Shown here one piece after another: positions 24,641-32,261 of a stretch of DNA of 64,000 bases. The DNA is from Agreia sp. Leaf210 (GTDB taxonomy: Bacteria > Actinomycetota > Actinomycetes > Actinomycetales > Microbacteriaceae). The first letter of the stretch is position 1, and each line of letters begins with the position of its first letter. Made by a program: the position numbers and the translations under genes. The notes beneath the pieces are model-generated. The model saw only the letters and a list, made by a program, of their open reading frames with translations. It did not search any database and was not told the DNA's origin. Location of the stretch: the NCBI RefSeq assembly GCF_001421485.1, contig NZ_LMKK01000004.1:1-64000 (forward strand), written 5' to 3'.

Positions 24641-25161
24641 GCGCGGTCGAGCGAGAGGCCCGAGAGAGCGAAGTATCGGTCGAACTCGAGACCTCCGCGC
24701 AGTTGGTCGATCAGCCGCACAAGCAGAAAGCTGCGTCGGGAGACGTGCCACGTGGGCACGGCTCCCGGCACACCGCCGTCGGCCGTGACCGAGTGCGGCA
24801 ACGGCAGCGCCGCCCTGTACTGGTCGATCCACACGGCGATCACCCGGTCGACGAGGTTTCCGCCGTAGAACAGGTCGACGAAGAAGGGGCGCGCGTTGTC
24901 GTACTCGAAGTTGGCGGGCTTCACCCAGTCGAGCAGCGCATCGATCTGGATCGTCGCTGCTTCCATTCCGAACTCGATCGAGATGTCGACGTCGTCATTC
25001 AGCACCGCGCGAGTGCCATGCTGCGCCACTCGCACCACGGACCCGCCCTGACCGCTCGACGAAGCCGAGAGATTCTGATGGAACATCGGCCCGAACGTGA
25101 TGGCGTTCCAGTGGGCAGGGCCTGTCGGCTCTATCGAGAGGTAGATCTGGGGCAGCTGCAC
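24637..25161 (-). CDS. Uncharacterised protein, paralogue of 26616-27146
   Basis: This 174-residue protein has no signal peptide or membrane helix and no family I recognise. Its C-terminal half is clearly homologous to the product of 26616-27146: FYGGNLVDRVIAVWIDQ here against FFRGSLVDRVTAIWVDN there, preceded by RAVLNDDVDISIEFG against RAVLVSDIDVALEWG. The start is GTG 25161 with AAGGAC upstream. It overlaps the downstream SDR by 4 bases. Conserved Asp, Arg and Trp residues in LVDRV and IWVD could form an active or binding site, but nothing shows what it does. Confidence 0.7.
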   Translation of the reverse strand: MQLPQIYLSIEPTGPAHWNAITFGPMFHQNLSASSSGQGGSVVRVAQHGTRAVLNDDVDISIEFGMEAATIQIDALLDWVKPANFEYDNARPFFVDLFYGGNLVDRVIAVWIDQYRAALPLPHSVTADGGVPGAVPTWHVSRRSFLLVRLIDQLRGGLEFDRYFALSGLSLDRA

Positions 25162-25198
25162 TGTGCGTCCTTTCGAGGACCAGAAGTGGTGCGACGGG

Positions 25199-25747
25199 TC
25201 AGTAGATGAGCGGCAGTGCGATGGTGAAGATCAGGCCGTTGATAACGCCGAGCAGCAGCGCCACGCCGAGTGTCGTACCGACGATGGCGAGAAGCTTCGA
25301 CGGGCCGCCCTTCAGGTAGCCGAGCACGCCGAGCGCGACGGCACCGAGGCCGAGCAGCGCATCCAGAACCGAGTGCACGCCACTGATCGCACCGTAGGCC
25401 CCAGAGCTGCTCGTCGCATACATGCCCAGCTGGATGAAGGTGAAGATGAACCCGAGCGCGAATCCGGAGGCCCCGAGGATCGCCGAGACCATACCCATCG
25501 TGTTCTTCGCTCGTGCCGGCTTGCTCTGCTGCGGCTGCTGGCCGTAACCCGGATGCGGCTGCTGGGCCTGCTGCGGCTGGCCGTAGCCCGGATGCGGCTG
25601 TTGGGGCTGATGCGGCTGCTGCGCATATCCGGGGTGGGGCTGCTGCCCATATCCAGGCTGTTGCGGCTGCGCGTAGCCGGGCGCCTGCGGCTGATGGGGC
25701 TGCTGCGGTTGGGGCTGCTGTGGCATGGCCGGGGGTTCGAAGGTCAT
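25199..25747 (-). CDS. Membrane protein with Pro/Gln/Gly/Tyr-rich N-terminal repeats
   Basis: This 182-residue protein has two parts. Residues 1-75 are a low-complexity cytoplasmic tail of repeated units such as QQPHPGYGQ and QQPGY. Residues 84-182 hold three to four hydrophobic helices, of the kind seen in DUF4190-like actinobacterial membrane proteins (GMVSAILGASGFALGF). The start ATG is preceded by GAGGAC. Tails of this type often mediate weak self-association; the function is unknown. Confidence 0.72.
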   Translation of the reverse strand: MTFEPPAMPQQPQPQQPHQPQAPGYAQPQQPGYGQQPHPGYAQQPHQPQQPHPGYGQPQQAQQPHPGYGQQPQQSKPARAKNTMGMVSAILGASGFALGFIFTFIQLGMYATSSSGAYGAISGVHSVLDALLGLGAVALGVLGYLKGGPSKLLAIVGTTLGVALLLGVINGLIFTIALPLIY

Positions 25748-25777
25748 GGTCGTCCTCTGTGCTCGCGGTGCGTGTGC

Positions 25778-25903
25778 TTAGAGTATGGCGGCGGTGACCC
25801 CGTCGACGCACGCGTACCGCTCGATATCCCACCCGGCGAGTCGGGCGCCCGCCTCATACGCCGCCTGCAGAAACTCGAGGGCCGCAGCACGCGGGTCTTT
25901 GCT
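25778..25903 (-). pseudogene. DUF5996-like C-terminal remnant
   Basis: In the gap downstream of the DUF2510 gene, the minus strand encodes KDPRAAALEFLQAAYEAG followed by ARLAGWDIERYACVDG and a stop at 25778-25780. This resembles the C-terminus of DUF5996 proteins (a LLEFLQSTYEAAADLAGWD-like ending). There is no start codon or body: upstream the frame runs into the SHOCT gene in another phase. I read it as a deletion remnant of a former gene. Identification rests on about 35 residues. Confidence 0.45.
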
Positions 25904-26522
25904 AGAGCGCCAGCAGCTTGCGCTTGGCGGCGGCGAATTCCTCGTCGGTCAGCACCCCGTCGCGGTGGAAGGCGGCCAACGCGCCCAACTCGGCGATGAA
26001 GTCGCGAGCCGGCGCCGCGGCATCCGGTGTCTGCTCGGCAACGGCCTCGGGCCGGGCGGATGTCAGCCCGCCGTTCGCCGCGAGCCGTGCGTCGGCGATG
26101 GCCGCGGTTATGGCGGCGACCCCGTCGCGGAACTCGCGCACGTCGTCGAGGGTCAAGTGATTGGTGTCGTCGCCGTGGCCGACGGCGATGCGGATCGTGG
26201 CGAGCCCGCGCGTCTTCTGCAACGTGCTCTGAACCACGTCGATCTCGGCGATATCGACGACGGCGACGTCATGCAGAGTGCGGGCCGCGTCACCCAGGTG
26301 AACGAAGAGGTGGTCATGGATCAGCAGGTAGCGCCCGCCACCCACCTTCGAGATGGGATTGCCCACCGCGGCCCAGCGCGTGCCCTCGGGCAGCTTGGGT
26401 TTGGGGGCGTACGACGCCGTCGGCTTCGGCATGTCGGCCTGCCTGGTCGTCCAGGCGCGCCCGTCCCACCAGCGTTTTCCACCGGATCCATCGTCGTACC
26501 AGCCTGCGGCGACATCATTCAT
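25902..26522 (-). CDS. DUF2510 and SHOCT domain protein
   Basis: This is a cytosolic protein of 206 residues. It starts with a DUF2510 motif (AAGWYDDGSGGKRWWDGRAWT) and ends with a SHOCT helix-hairpin (ELGALAAFHRDGVLTDEEFAAAKRKLLAL). The middle (about 45-150) is beta-rich and looks like a PH-like/bPH domain (RYLLIHDHLFVHLGD). This arrangement is frequent in Actinobacteria and is suspected to mediate membrane association or oligomerisation; no enzyme motif is present. It lies between the two unknown paralogues on the same strand. Confidence 0.82.
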   Translation of the reverse strand: MNDVAAGWYDDGSGGKRWWDGRAWTTRQADMPKPTASYAPKPKLPEGTRWAAVGNPISKVGGGRYLLIHDHLFVHLGDAARTLHDVAVVDIAEIDVVQSTLQKTRGLATIRIAVGHGDDTNHLTLDDVREFRDGVAAITAAIADARLAANGGLTSARPEAVAEQTPDAAAPARDFIAELGALAAFHRDGVLTDEEFAAAKRKLLAL

Positions 26523-26615
26523 AGCTCTTTACCCCCACCCGAGCGTAAACCGCCGACGAGCGCGGCGCATCCACCGCACCTCCAGCGGTGGCGACGGAGC
26601 ACCTGCCGCGAGCGC

Positions 26616-27146
26616 TTACGGCCCTTCCACCACGAATCCGGTTGCGGCGATGTGCTCGTCGAAGCTCGTGCCCTCTTCGAGCGCGTCGACGAGCCGACAG
26701 AGCGCGTGGTTCCAGCGACCCACCCGCCACGCAGCGACATTCGTGAAACCGAGATCTGTCACGGCATCCTGCGGTTTGAGATGGGGCGCGGGCAGCAGGG
26801 CCGCAAGATTGTCGACCCAGATCGCTGTCACTCGGTCGACCAGGGAGCCGCGGAAGAAGACGTCGACGTAGATGGGCAGCACCGCCTTGGTCGAAAAGCC
26901 TGCGTCTCGGATCCACTCGCGCGCGTTCTTCGCATGCTCGCCCACTCGCGCCTGCAGACCCCACTCGAGTGCGACATCGATGTCGCTCACGAGGACGGCC
27001 CTCGACGCCGGTCGGTCGACGATCGGATGACCGGTCATATTCGACGGCTTGACGCTGGTGGCCTCGTGAAAAAGGGGACCATCGACGACGAGCCAGTCGG
27101 TGCTCGGTGTGTTGGCGATCAGGCCACGCAGTTCGGTCAGGTACAT
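26616..27146 (-). CDS. Uncharacterised protein, paralogue of 24637-25161
   Basis: This soluble protein has 176 residues. ATG 27146 is chosen by a GGAGG seven bases upstream; the reading frame stays open further upstream without a ribosome site. It shares GPLFHE, RAVLVSDIDVALEWG and FFRGSLVDRVTAIWVDN with its paralogue 2 kb away, with similar length and end points. No family recognised. The pair suggests a local duplication followed by divergence, with a DUF2510/SHOCT gene and a membrane protein now in between. Confidence 0.7.
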   Translation of the reverse strand: MYLTELRGLIANTPSTDWLVVDGPLFHEATSVKPSNMTGHPIVDRPASRAVLVSDIDVALEWGLQARVGEHAKNAREWIRDAGFSTKAVLPIYVDVFFRGSLVDRVTAIWVDNLAALLPAPHLKPQDAVTDLGFTNVAAWRVGRWNHALCRLVDALEEGTSFDEHIAATGFVVEGP

Positions 27147-27227
27147 GTCCGCCTCCAGCGATGTTCGACACACAGTGTATTGTCGCGAGGCCTTCGTACT
27201 GGGAGACTGGTCGCGGATCGGGGGATC

Positions 27228-28304
27228 ATGACCAAGCGCACAGGTACAGACAGAGACGTTCCCACCTGGGGCACACCTCGTCGCCTCTCTCGACGGGCAC
27301 GCCGAACCATCTCGATCCTCGGCGGCGTGCTCGCCGTGGCGCTCGTGATCTCGATCTTCACGTCGAGCTCTCCGTGGGCGTCGAGCATGCTCATCCGCGC
27401 CGTCTTCGAGAAGGGCGGCCGTGACACGGTGGCCGAGATGCTTCCGTACGTTCCGGCATCCGGGGTCACCGAGACGCTCGACGTGCAGTACAGCGACGGC
27501 ACGGCCGGCGCCGCGACGACCCTGGATGCGTTCCGGCCGCAGTCCGCGAACGGCCCCCTTCCGACGGTGGTCTGGATTCACGGCGGCGCCTGGATCTCCG
27601 GCGACAAGAGCAACGTCGCCCCGTACCTGAAGATCCTGGCTGCCGAGGGGTACACGACGATCGGCCTCAACTACTCGATCGCTCCCGAGTCCATCTATCC
27701 GACGGCGATCTTCCAGCTGAATGACGCGCTGGCCTACATCGACGAGCACGCGGCCGAACTCGGCGTCGATCCCGAGCAGATCGTGCTGGCCGGCGACTCG
27801 GCCGGTGCACAGCTGGCGAGCGAGCTCGCCGGAATCACCACGAATCCCTCCTATGCGACGGTCGTGGGCATCACACCCGCGCTCTCGCCGACCCAGCTCG
27901 TCGGCATGATCTTGAACTGCGGCGTCTACGACCTGCAGCGCATGTCGGAGCTGAACGGCATCGAGGCATGGGGGTTCAAGATCTCGCTGTGGGCCTACAC
28001 CGGCACCAAGGACTGGTCGGACACCTCTGCCGGCGCGACCATGTCGAGCTTGGGCTTCGTCACCTCCGACTTTCCCGCCACCTACATCTCCGGCGGCAAC
28101 GGCGACGCTCTCACCTGGGTCGAATCGGTGCCGATGTCGAACGCGTTGAAGGCAGCGGGGGTCGAGGTCGACGAGCTGTTCTGGGCCGCCGATCACGAGC
28201 CGGCACTCCCCCACGAGTACCAGTTCCACCTCGACTTCGACGATGCGCACACCGCTCTCGACCGCACGCTGGCCTTCCTCGAGGCGCACACCGACGCATC
28301 CTGA
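27228..28304 (+). CDS. Alpha/beta hydrolase (BD-FAE/HSL-like esterase) with N-terminal anchor
   Basis: This 358-residue protein has one N-terminal membrane helix (about 27-48) after an Arg-rich start, then an alpha/beta hydrolase domain. HGGAW marks the oxyanion hole, GDSAGAQLA the nucleophilic Ser, and the acid and base are probably the Asp of GGNGDALTW and the His of AADHEPALPHEY. This arrangement fits esterases of the hormone-sensitive-lipase or feruloyl-esterase-like groups, displayed on the outer face of the membrane. ATG 27228 is preceded by GGGGAT; the frame upstream is open but antisense to the paralogue gene. Confidence 0.85.
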   Translation: MTKRTGTDRDVPTWGTPRRLSRRARRTISILGGVLAVALVISIFTSSSPWASSMLIRAVFEKGGRDTVAEMLPYVPASGVTETLDVQYSDGTAGAATTLDAFRPQSANGPLPTVVWIHGGAWISGDKSNVAPYLKILAAEGYTTIGLNYSIAPESIYPTAIFQLNDALAYIDEHAAELGVDPEQIVLAGDSAGAQLASELAGITTNPSYATVVGITPALSPTQLVGMILNCGVYDLQRMSELNGIEAWGFKISLWAYTGTKDWSDTSAGATMSSLGFVTSDFPATYISGGNGDALTWVESVPMSNALKAAGVEVDELFWAADHEPALPHEYQFHLDFDDAHTALDRTLAFLEAHTDAS

Positions 28305-28355
28305 GCGGCCCAGTGCTTCAATGGATGTCGACACCCACCGAATGAGAGAAGCCCT

Positions 28356-28946
28356 GTGCCGTCGATCTCCGAGCTGACCATCCCCAGCAAGCGCAACGTC
28401 AAGGGGCTCACAGCGACCATCGCAGAGCTGAAATCAGGCGAGCTCCTGAGGGCCGTGTTCTCGACGCCGCGCTATGGCGTCGTGTCGATCGAAGGCCGGG
28501 CGCACTTCTCGAAGACGACGAACTCGTTCATGATCGCGGGCCGGGCTCTGGATGCGAACCTCAAGCCGGACAAGTCGCTGCAGCTTCTCGAGGTCATCGA
28601 TCCGCAGGCCGCCCTCGCCGACGACGGCGTGGCCGCACTCAGCGACGAGGAGGTCGCGGCACTGCCCTCGGGTGATCCGGCCGATGTGGTTCCGACCCTC
28701 CAGCACGGCGACGTGATCGCGGCGCGTTACTTCGAACTCGCCTACGGGGCGTTCACCGTGATGGGCGCCTGCGTGGCAGCGCCGGGAGCGTCTCTGATGC
28801 TCGGCACCTGGTTCGTCTCGCGCGACGGGGTCCCCGCCAGCCGACTCAACCATGTCGACGTGGTGGCCCGGGCCGCAGATGGCGAGCTGCGCATCCCCGC
28901 CGCCATCTCGTCATGGGGCGACGAGTCGGGCTCCGACGAACTCTGA
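28356..28946 (+). CDS. Hypothetical protein
   Basis: This 196-residue soluble protein starts at GTG with a GAGAAG site upstream. I do not recognise a family. The sequence alternates beta-strand-like segments (RAVFSTPRYGVVSIEGRAHFS) with an acidic stretch (about 88-105) and a second beta-rich half ending in an acidic tail. Normal codon use and a 51-base gap from the hydrolase suggest a real, perhaps co-transcribed, gene. Confidence 0.6.
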   Translation: MPSISELTIPSKRNVKGLTATIAELKSGELLRAVFSTPRYGVVSIEGRAHFSKTTNSFMIAGRALDANLKPDKSLQLLEVIDPQAALADDGVAALSDEEVAALPSGDPADVVPTLQHGDVIAARYFELAYGAFTVMGACVAAPGASLMLGTWFVSRDGVPASRLNHVDVVARAADGELRIPAAISSWGDESGSDEL

Positions 28947-29005
28947 CCGGTCTGGGCTCCGCCCGCCTCGTTTCGACGGGGTTGTCTGACCCTTCGCCGC
29001 GCGCC

Positions 29006-29011
29006 TAGCCT
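29006..29011 (+). promoter_or_regulatory. -10 box for leaderless small gene
   Basis: TAGCCT ends 6 bases before ATG 29018, and TTGTCT at 28982-28987 is a possible -35 with an 18-base spacer. Confidence 0.5.
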
Positions 29012-29017
29012 CGATGT

Positions 29018-29284
29018 ATGGCCATCGACCCCGACGAGAGCATGCAGTCCGACGCGTTCGATCCGGCATCCAATCATCTGGATGCGCGCATCGATACGGT
29101 GCGCACCTGGGCGCTGCGCCGGCGACATGAGCTGGTCGTCACGCGCCACGACACGGGCGCCGTCGAGCTGCGCACCGATGCCGGAAGACAGGAGCAGGCG
29201 GGGCGGCTGCTCGCGCAGGTGCACGACGAGCTGCACTCGAAGACCGTGATGGAGTTCTTTCGCGACTGGCGGCTCATCTCCTGA
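29018..29284 (+). CDS. Small hypothetical protein
   Basis: This 88-residue soluble, charged protein includes the segment RTWALRRRHELVVTRHDTGAVELRT and a helical C-terminus. No family recognised. A TAGCCT -10 box 6 bases before the ATG and a matching -35 support expression as a leaderless mRNA. Confidence 0.6.
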   Translation: MAIDPDESMQSDAFDPASNHLDARIDTVRTWALRRRHELVVTRHDTGAVELRTDAGRQEQAGRLLAQVHDELHSKTVMEFFRDWRLIS

Positions 29285-29407
29285 GAAAACCGACAGATGT
29301 CGCTTAGCAGGAATATTCTGGACAGGTCGGCGACTTGAACTCAATGCAAGCGCATGGAGATGCGAGTCTCCGCGACATCAGTCTGTAGAGAATGGAAAGT
29401 GATCCTC

Positions 29408-30160
29408 ATGGCCAGGTTCGACAACAAGGTAGCGATCGTCACCGGCGGAGGCAGCGGCATCGGCGCCGAGATCTCGCGTGAGCTCGCCGAGCAGGGCGCG
29501 TCGGTCGTGGTCACCGACATCAAGCTCGAGGCCGCCCAGACGATCGTCGACGAGATCGTCGCCGCCGGCGGCAAGGCGGCCGCCTTCGAGCAGAACACAG
29601 CGAAGTGGCAGGATTCGCAGGCAGCTGTCGAGTTCGCGCAGTCGACCTTCGGAGCGCTGCACCTCGCGGTGAACAACGCGGGTATCGGCGCCGCTCCCCA
29701 GAAGATCGGCGACTACGACATCGCCGCTTGGGATCGCGTTCGCTCCGTCGATCTCGACGGGGTGTTCTATGGGCTCAAGTTCCAGCTGCCGGCGATCGTG
29801 TCAGCCGGCGGAGGCGCCGTCGTGAACATGGCGTCGGTCCTCGGCTCGGTGGGAATCGCCGAGAACGCGGCCTACGTCACGAGCAAGCACGCGCTGATCG
29901 GCCTGACCAAGGTCGCCGCACTCGAGTACACCTCAGAGGGCGTACGCACGAACGCCGTCGGCCCCGGATTCATCGACACCCCGCTCGTACGCTCCAGCCT
30001 CTCCCCGGAAGCACTCTCCGCGCTCGAGGCCGAGCACGCCTCGCGCCGGCTGGGCACTGACAAAGAGGTCGCCGCGCTGACCCTCTTCTTGCTGAGCGAC
30101 GAAGCATCGTTCATCTCGGGCAGCTACCACCTCGTCGACGGCGGCTACTCCGCTCACTAG
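29408..30160 (+). CDS. SDR family oxidoreductase
   Basis: This 250-residue classical short-chain dehydrogenase has TGGGSGIG for cofactor, NNAG, the Ser in NMASVLGSVG, the Tyr-Lys pair in YVTSKHAL, and C-terminal YHLVDGGYSAH. It is closest in pattern to glucose or 3-oxoacyl dehydrogenases. ATG 29408 is preferred as it directly opens the domain; an in-frame GTG nine bases upstream is possible. It stands alone between two leaderless genes. Confidence 0.88.
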   Translation: MARFDNKVAIVTGGGSGIGAEISRELAEQGASVVVTDIKLEAAQTIVDEIVAAGGKAAAFEQNTAKWQDSQAAVEFAQSTFGALHLAVNNAGIGAAPQKIGDYDIAAWDRVRSVDLDGVFYGLKFQLPAIVSAGGGAVVNMASVLGSVGIAENAAYVTSKHALIGLTKVAALEYTSEGVRTNAVGPGFIDTPLVRSSLSPEALSALEAEHASRRLGTDKEVAALTLFLLSDEASFISGSYHLVDGGYSAH

Positions 30161-30224
30161 TCGCTACAGAGACGCCGAGACGACGTGATGCAGGTCATCG
30201 CTTCGCCTCGGCGTTTCGTATTGG

Positions 30225-30230
30225 CAGACT
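30225..30230 (+). promoter_or_regulatory. -10-like box before the cyclodeaminase-like gene
   Basis: CAGACT ends 7 bases before ATG 30238, and no ribosome site is present. Confidence 0.35.
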
Positions 30231-30237
30231 GAGACGC

Positions 30238-30921
30238 ATGAGCGAATCGGCCGACGTCACCACGCGCACCTCTACCGTCGACGACTGGACCCGTGCCCTG
30301 GCAGGTGCCAACGGTTCGCCCGGTGGAGGCGCAGGGGCCGGTGTGATGCTGGCGATGGCGGCAGCACTGATGTCGATGGTCGCGGCATACTCGGAAGATC
30401 GCGAAGCCAGGAGCACCGGGCACGCCGTTGATCACGACGTCGATCTCGCCGAGCTGCGGGCACGCGCACAGTCGCTGCGACAGACCGCCCTTGGCCTGGC
30501 CGACGAGGACTCGGCGGCATCCTCTGCCTTCGGCGCCGCGTACCACCTCGACAAGGGGCCGGCGCGAGATGCCGCGGTGCGGGCCGCCTCGGTCGACGCC
30601 GCACGCGCCTCGAGCATTCTCGGGCAACGCGCGTCCGAAGCCGTCGACGACCTGGAGTGGCTGGCGCTGCACGGAAACCCCGCGTTGATCGCCGACGTCG
30701 TCGTCGCCCTGGGCGCCCTGCGGGCCGCGATCACGGGCGCGCGCACGAATGTGAGCTTCGACCTGGCCGCCGTCTCCCGCGCCGGGGAGCCTGTAGAGCA
30801 GGTGCGAGAGGAGAACCCGGAGGTCTGGGATTCGGTCGGGCAGTTCGACCGGGCTCGCGACCGCATCGACGCGATCATGGCGGCGGTCGACGACCGCGCG
30901 GCACCCACCGACCACGAGTAG
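30238..30921 (+). CDS. Formimidoyltetrahydrofolate cyclodeaminase-like protein
   Basis: This 227-residue helical protein has the FTCD_C signature near the start: ANGSPGGGAGAGVMLAMAAALMSMVA, then the DSAASSAFGAAY region. In bifunctional enzymes this domain cyclises 5-formimino-THF to methenyl-THF. Here it stands alone with no histidine-degradation genes nearby, so it could be a stand-alone cyclodeaminase or a methenyl-THF cyclohydrolase-like protein. Confidence 0.75.
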   Translation: MSESADVTTRTSTVDDWTRALAGANGSPGGGAGAGVMLAMAAALMSMVAAYSEDREARSTGHAVDHDVDLAELRARAQSLRQTALGLADEDSAASSAFGAAYHLDKGPARDAAVRAASVDAARASSILGQRASEAVDDLEWLALHGNPALIADVVVALGALRAAITGARTNVSFDLAAVSRAGEPVEQVREENPEVWDSVGQFDRARDRIDAIMAAVDDRAAPTDHE

Positions 30922-30936
30922 AGCCGCTCTGGCTCG

Positions 30937-31914
30937 TCAGCCGAACTGCAGCAGGATCTTTCCCATGTGAGCGCTCGACTCCATGCGCCGATGGGCGTCG
31001 GCCGCGTCGTCGGGTGCGAACACGCTGTCGACCGTGGGCTTCACGAGCCCCTGCTCGATGAGCGGCCACACCGACTCGCGCACCGACGCGATGATGGCCG
31101 CGCGCTCGGCCAGCGGTCGGGCACGCAGCGTCGTCGCCCAGATGCGCCCGCGCTTGGCCATCAGCGAACCCACGTTGAACGAGCTCGAGTCGCCGCTCTG
31201 GTTCGCGATCACCATGATGCGACCGCCCACAGCCAGGGCCCGGATGTCGCGTCCGATGTAGTCGCCGCCCACCATGTCGAGGATCACGTCGACGCCGGTT
31301 CCCCCCATCTCGTAGTTGACGACCTCCACGAAGTCCTGTTCGCGGTAGTTGATGCCGATGGCGCCGAGGCGCTCGGCGAACGCGACCTTCTCGGCCGACC
31401 CCGCCGTCGCGAAGACGCGCGATCCCCGGGCTACGGCGATCTGGATGGCCATGGCTCCGATTCCGCTCGACCCTCCGTGGGCCAGAAAGGCCTCGGTCGA
31501 CGCCAGCTCGGCGCTCATGAACACGTTCGACCAGACGGTGGCGGCCACCTCGGGCAACGCGGCTGCATCGAGGAGAGACACCCCGGCGGGCACGGGAAGG
31601 ACGAGACTCTGATCGACGACCACGCGCTCGGCGTACCCTCCCCCCGGAAGCAGCGCGCAGACCTCGTCGCCGACACGCCACTCGGAGACGTCGTCGCCGG
31701 TGGCGCTGACGATGCCCGACACCTCGAGTCCGGGCCAGAGCGGGGCGCCGGATGGCGGCGGGTAGTTGCCTCGACGCTGCGAGATGTCGGCGCCGTTGAT
31801 GCCCGCGCCCACGACATCGATGCGCACATCCGACGGGCCGACCGGAGGCTCGATGACCTCGGTGACTGTCAGCACTGAGGGGTCGCCGAATCGGGGAAGT
31901 GTGATGGCTCGCAT
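30937..31914 (-). CDS. NADPH:quinone reductase / MDR family oxidoreductase
   Basis: This 325-residue zinc-independent medium-chain dehydrogenase has a GroES-like N-terminus with AGINGADISQRRGNYP (the family NPxD-type position) and a Rossmann domain with HGGSSGIGAMAIQIA, followed by AGSAEKVAF and ILDMVGG. It ends KILLQFG. This is the PIG3/QorA-type pattern, so it probably reduces quinones or reactive carbonyls with NADPH. TAGACT lies 6 bases before the ATG, giving a leaderless mRNA. Confidence 0.9.
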   Translation of the reverse strand: MRAITLPRFGDPSVLTVTEVIEPPVGPSDVRIDVVGAGINGADISQRRGNYPPPSGAPLWPGLEVSGIVSATGDDVSEWRVGDEVCALLPGGGYAERVVVDQSLVLPVPAGVSLLDAAALPEVAATVWSNVFMSAELASTEAFLAHGGSSGIGAMAIQIAVARGSRVFATAGSAEKVAFAERLGAIGINYREQDFVEVVNYEMGGTGVDVILDMVGGDYIGRDIRALAVGGRIMVIANQSGDSSSFNVGSLMAKRGRIWATTLRARPLAERAAIIASVRESVWPLIEQGLVKPTVDSVFAPDDAADAHRRMESSAHMGKILLQFG

Positions 31915-32261
31915 GCGGCGAGTCTACGAGCCGAGGCGGCCGAGACAGCCACGATCCGGTCGCGGGCACGCACCATACACGGCTCGAAATCCGCGAACCT
32001 CGAGGGCGACGGGGGCCTCAGTAGTCCCTCCCTTAAAAACCAGTAGTACTGATTTTTACTGAGGATTTTGTTCAGTAGTGCAGCTTGTCGAACCGGCTTG
32101 TGACACGCGGAAACGTGCCTATAACTTCAAGCTGTCAGCGCGCTCCCGGGCGCGTCGACTCCTCGGGGGTTCGGTGCATTTGCGCAATCAGGGCGACGTT
32201 TACGGTGCCCACGTTTCGCACGTCTGACACATTCACATTCATCTAGTAGACGCGATAGCCG
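31915..32261. promoter_or_regulatory. Intergenic region and promoter of the pilus operon
   Basis: This 347-base gap serves two divergent genes. At 31921-31926 TAGACT (minus) is the -10 of the quinone reductase. A locally AT-rich patch at 32016-32080 carries CAGTAGT three times (32019, 32041, 32073) and an 8-bp inverted pair CCTCAGTA/TACTGAGG (32016-32023, 32057-32064). TTGTGA (32098-32103) and TATAAC (32120-32125), 16 bases apart, form the best promoter for the pilus genes and imply a leader of about 130 bases. No small gene was found. Confidence 0.55.
31921..31926 (-). promoter_or_regulatory. -10 box for leaderless quinone reductase gene
   Basis: TAGACT on the minus strand ends 6 bases before ATG 31914. 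Confidence 0.5.
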
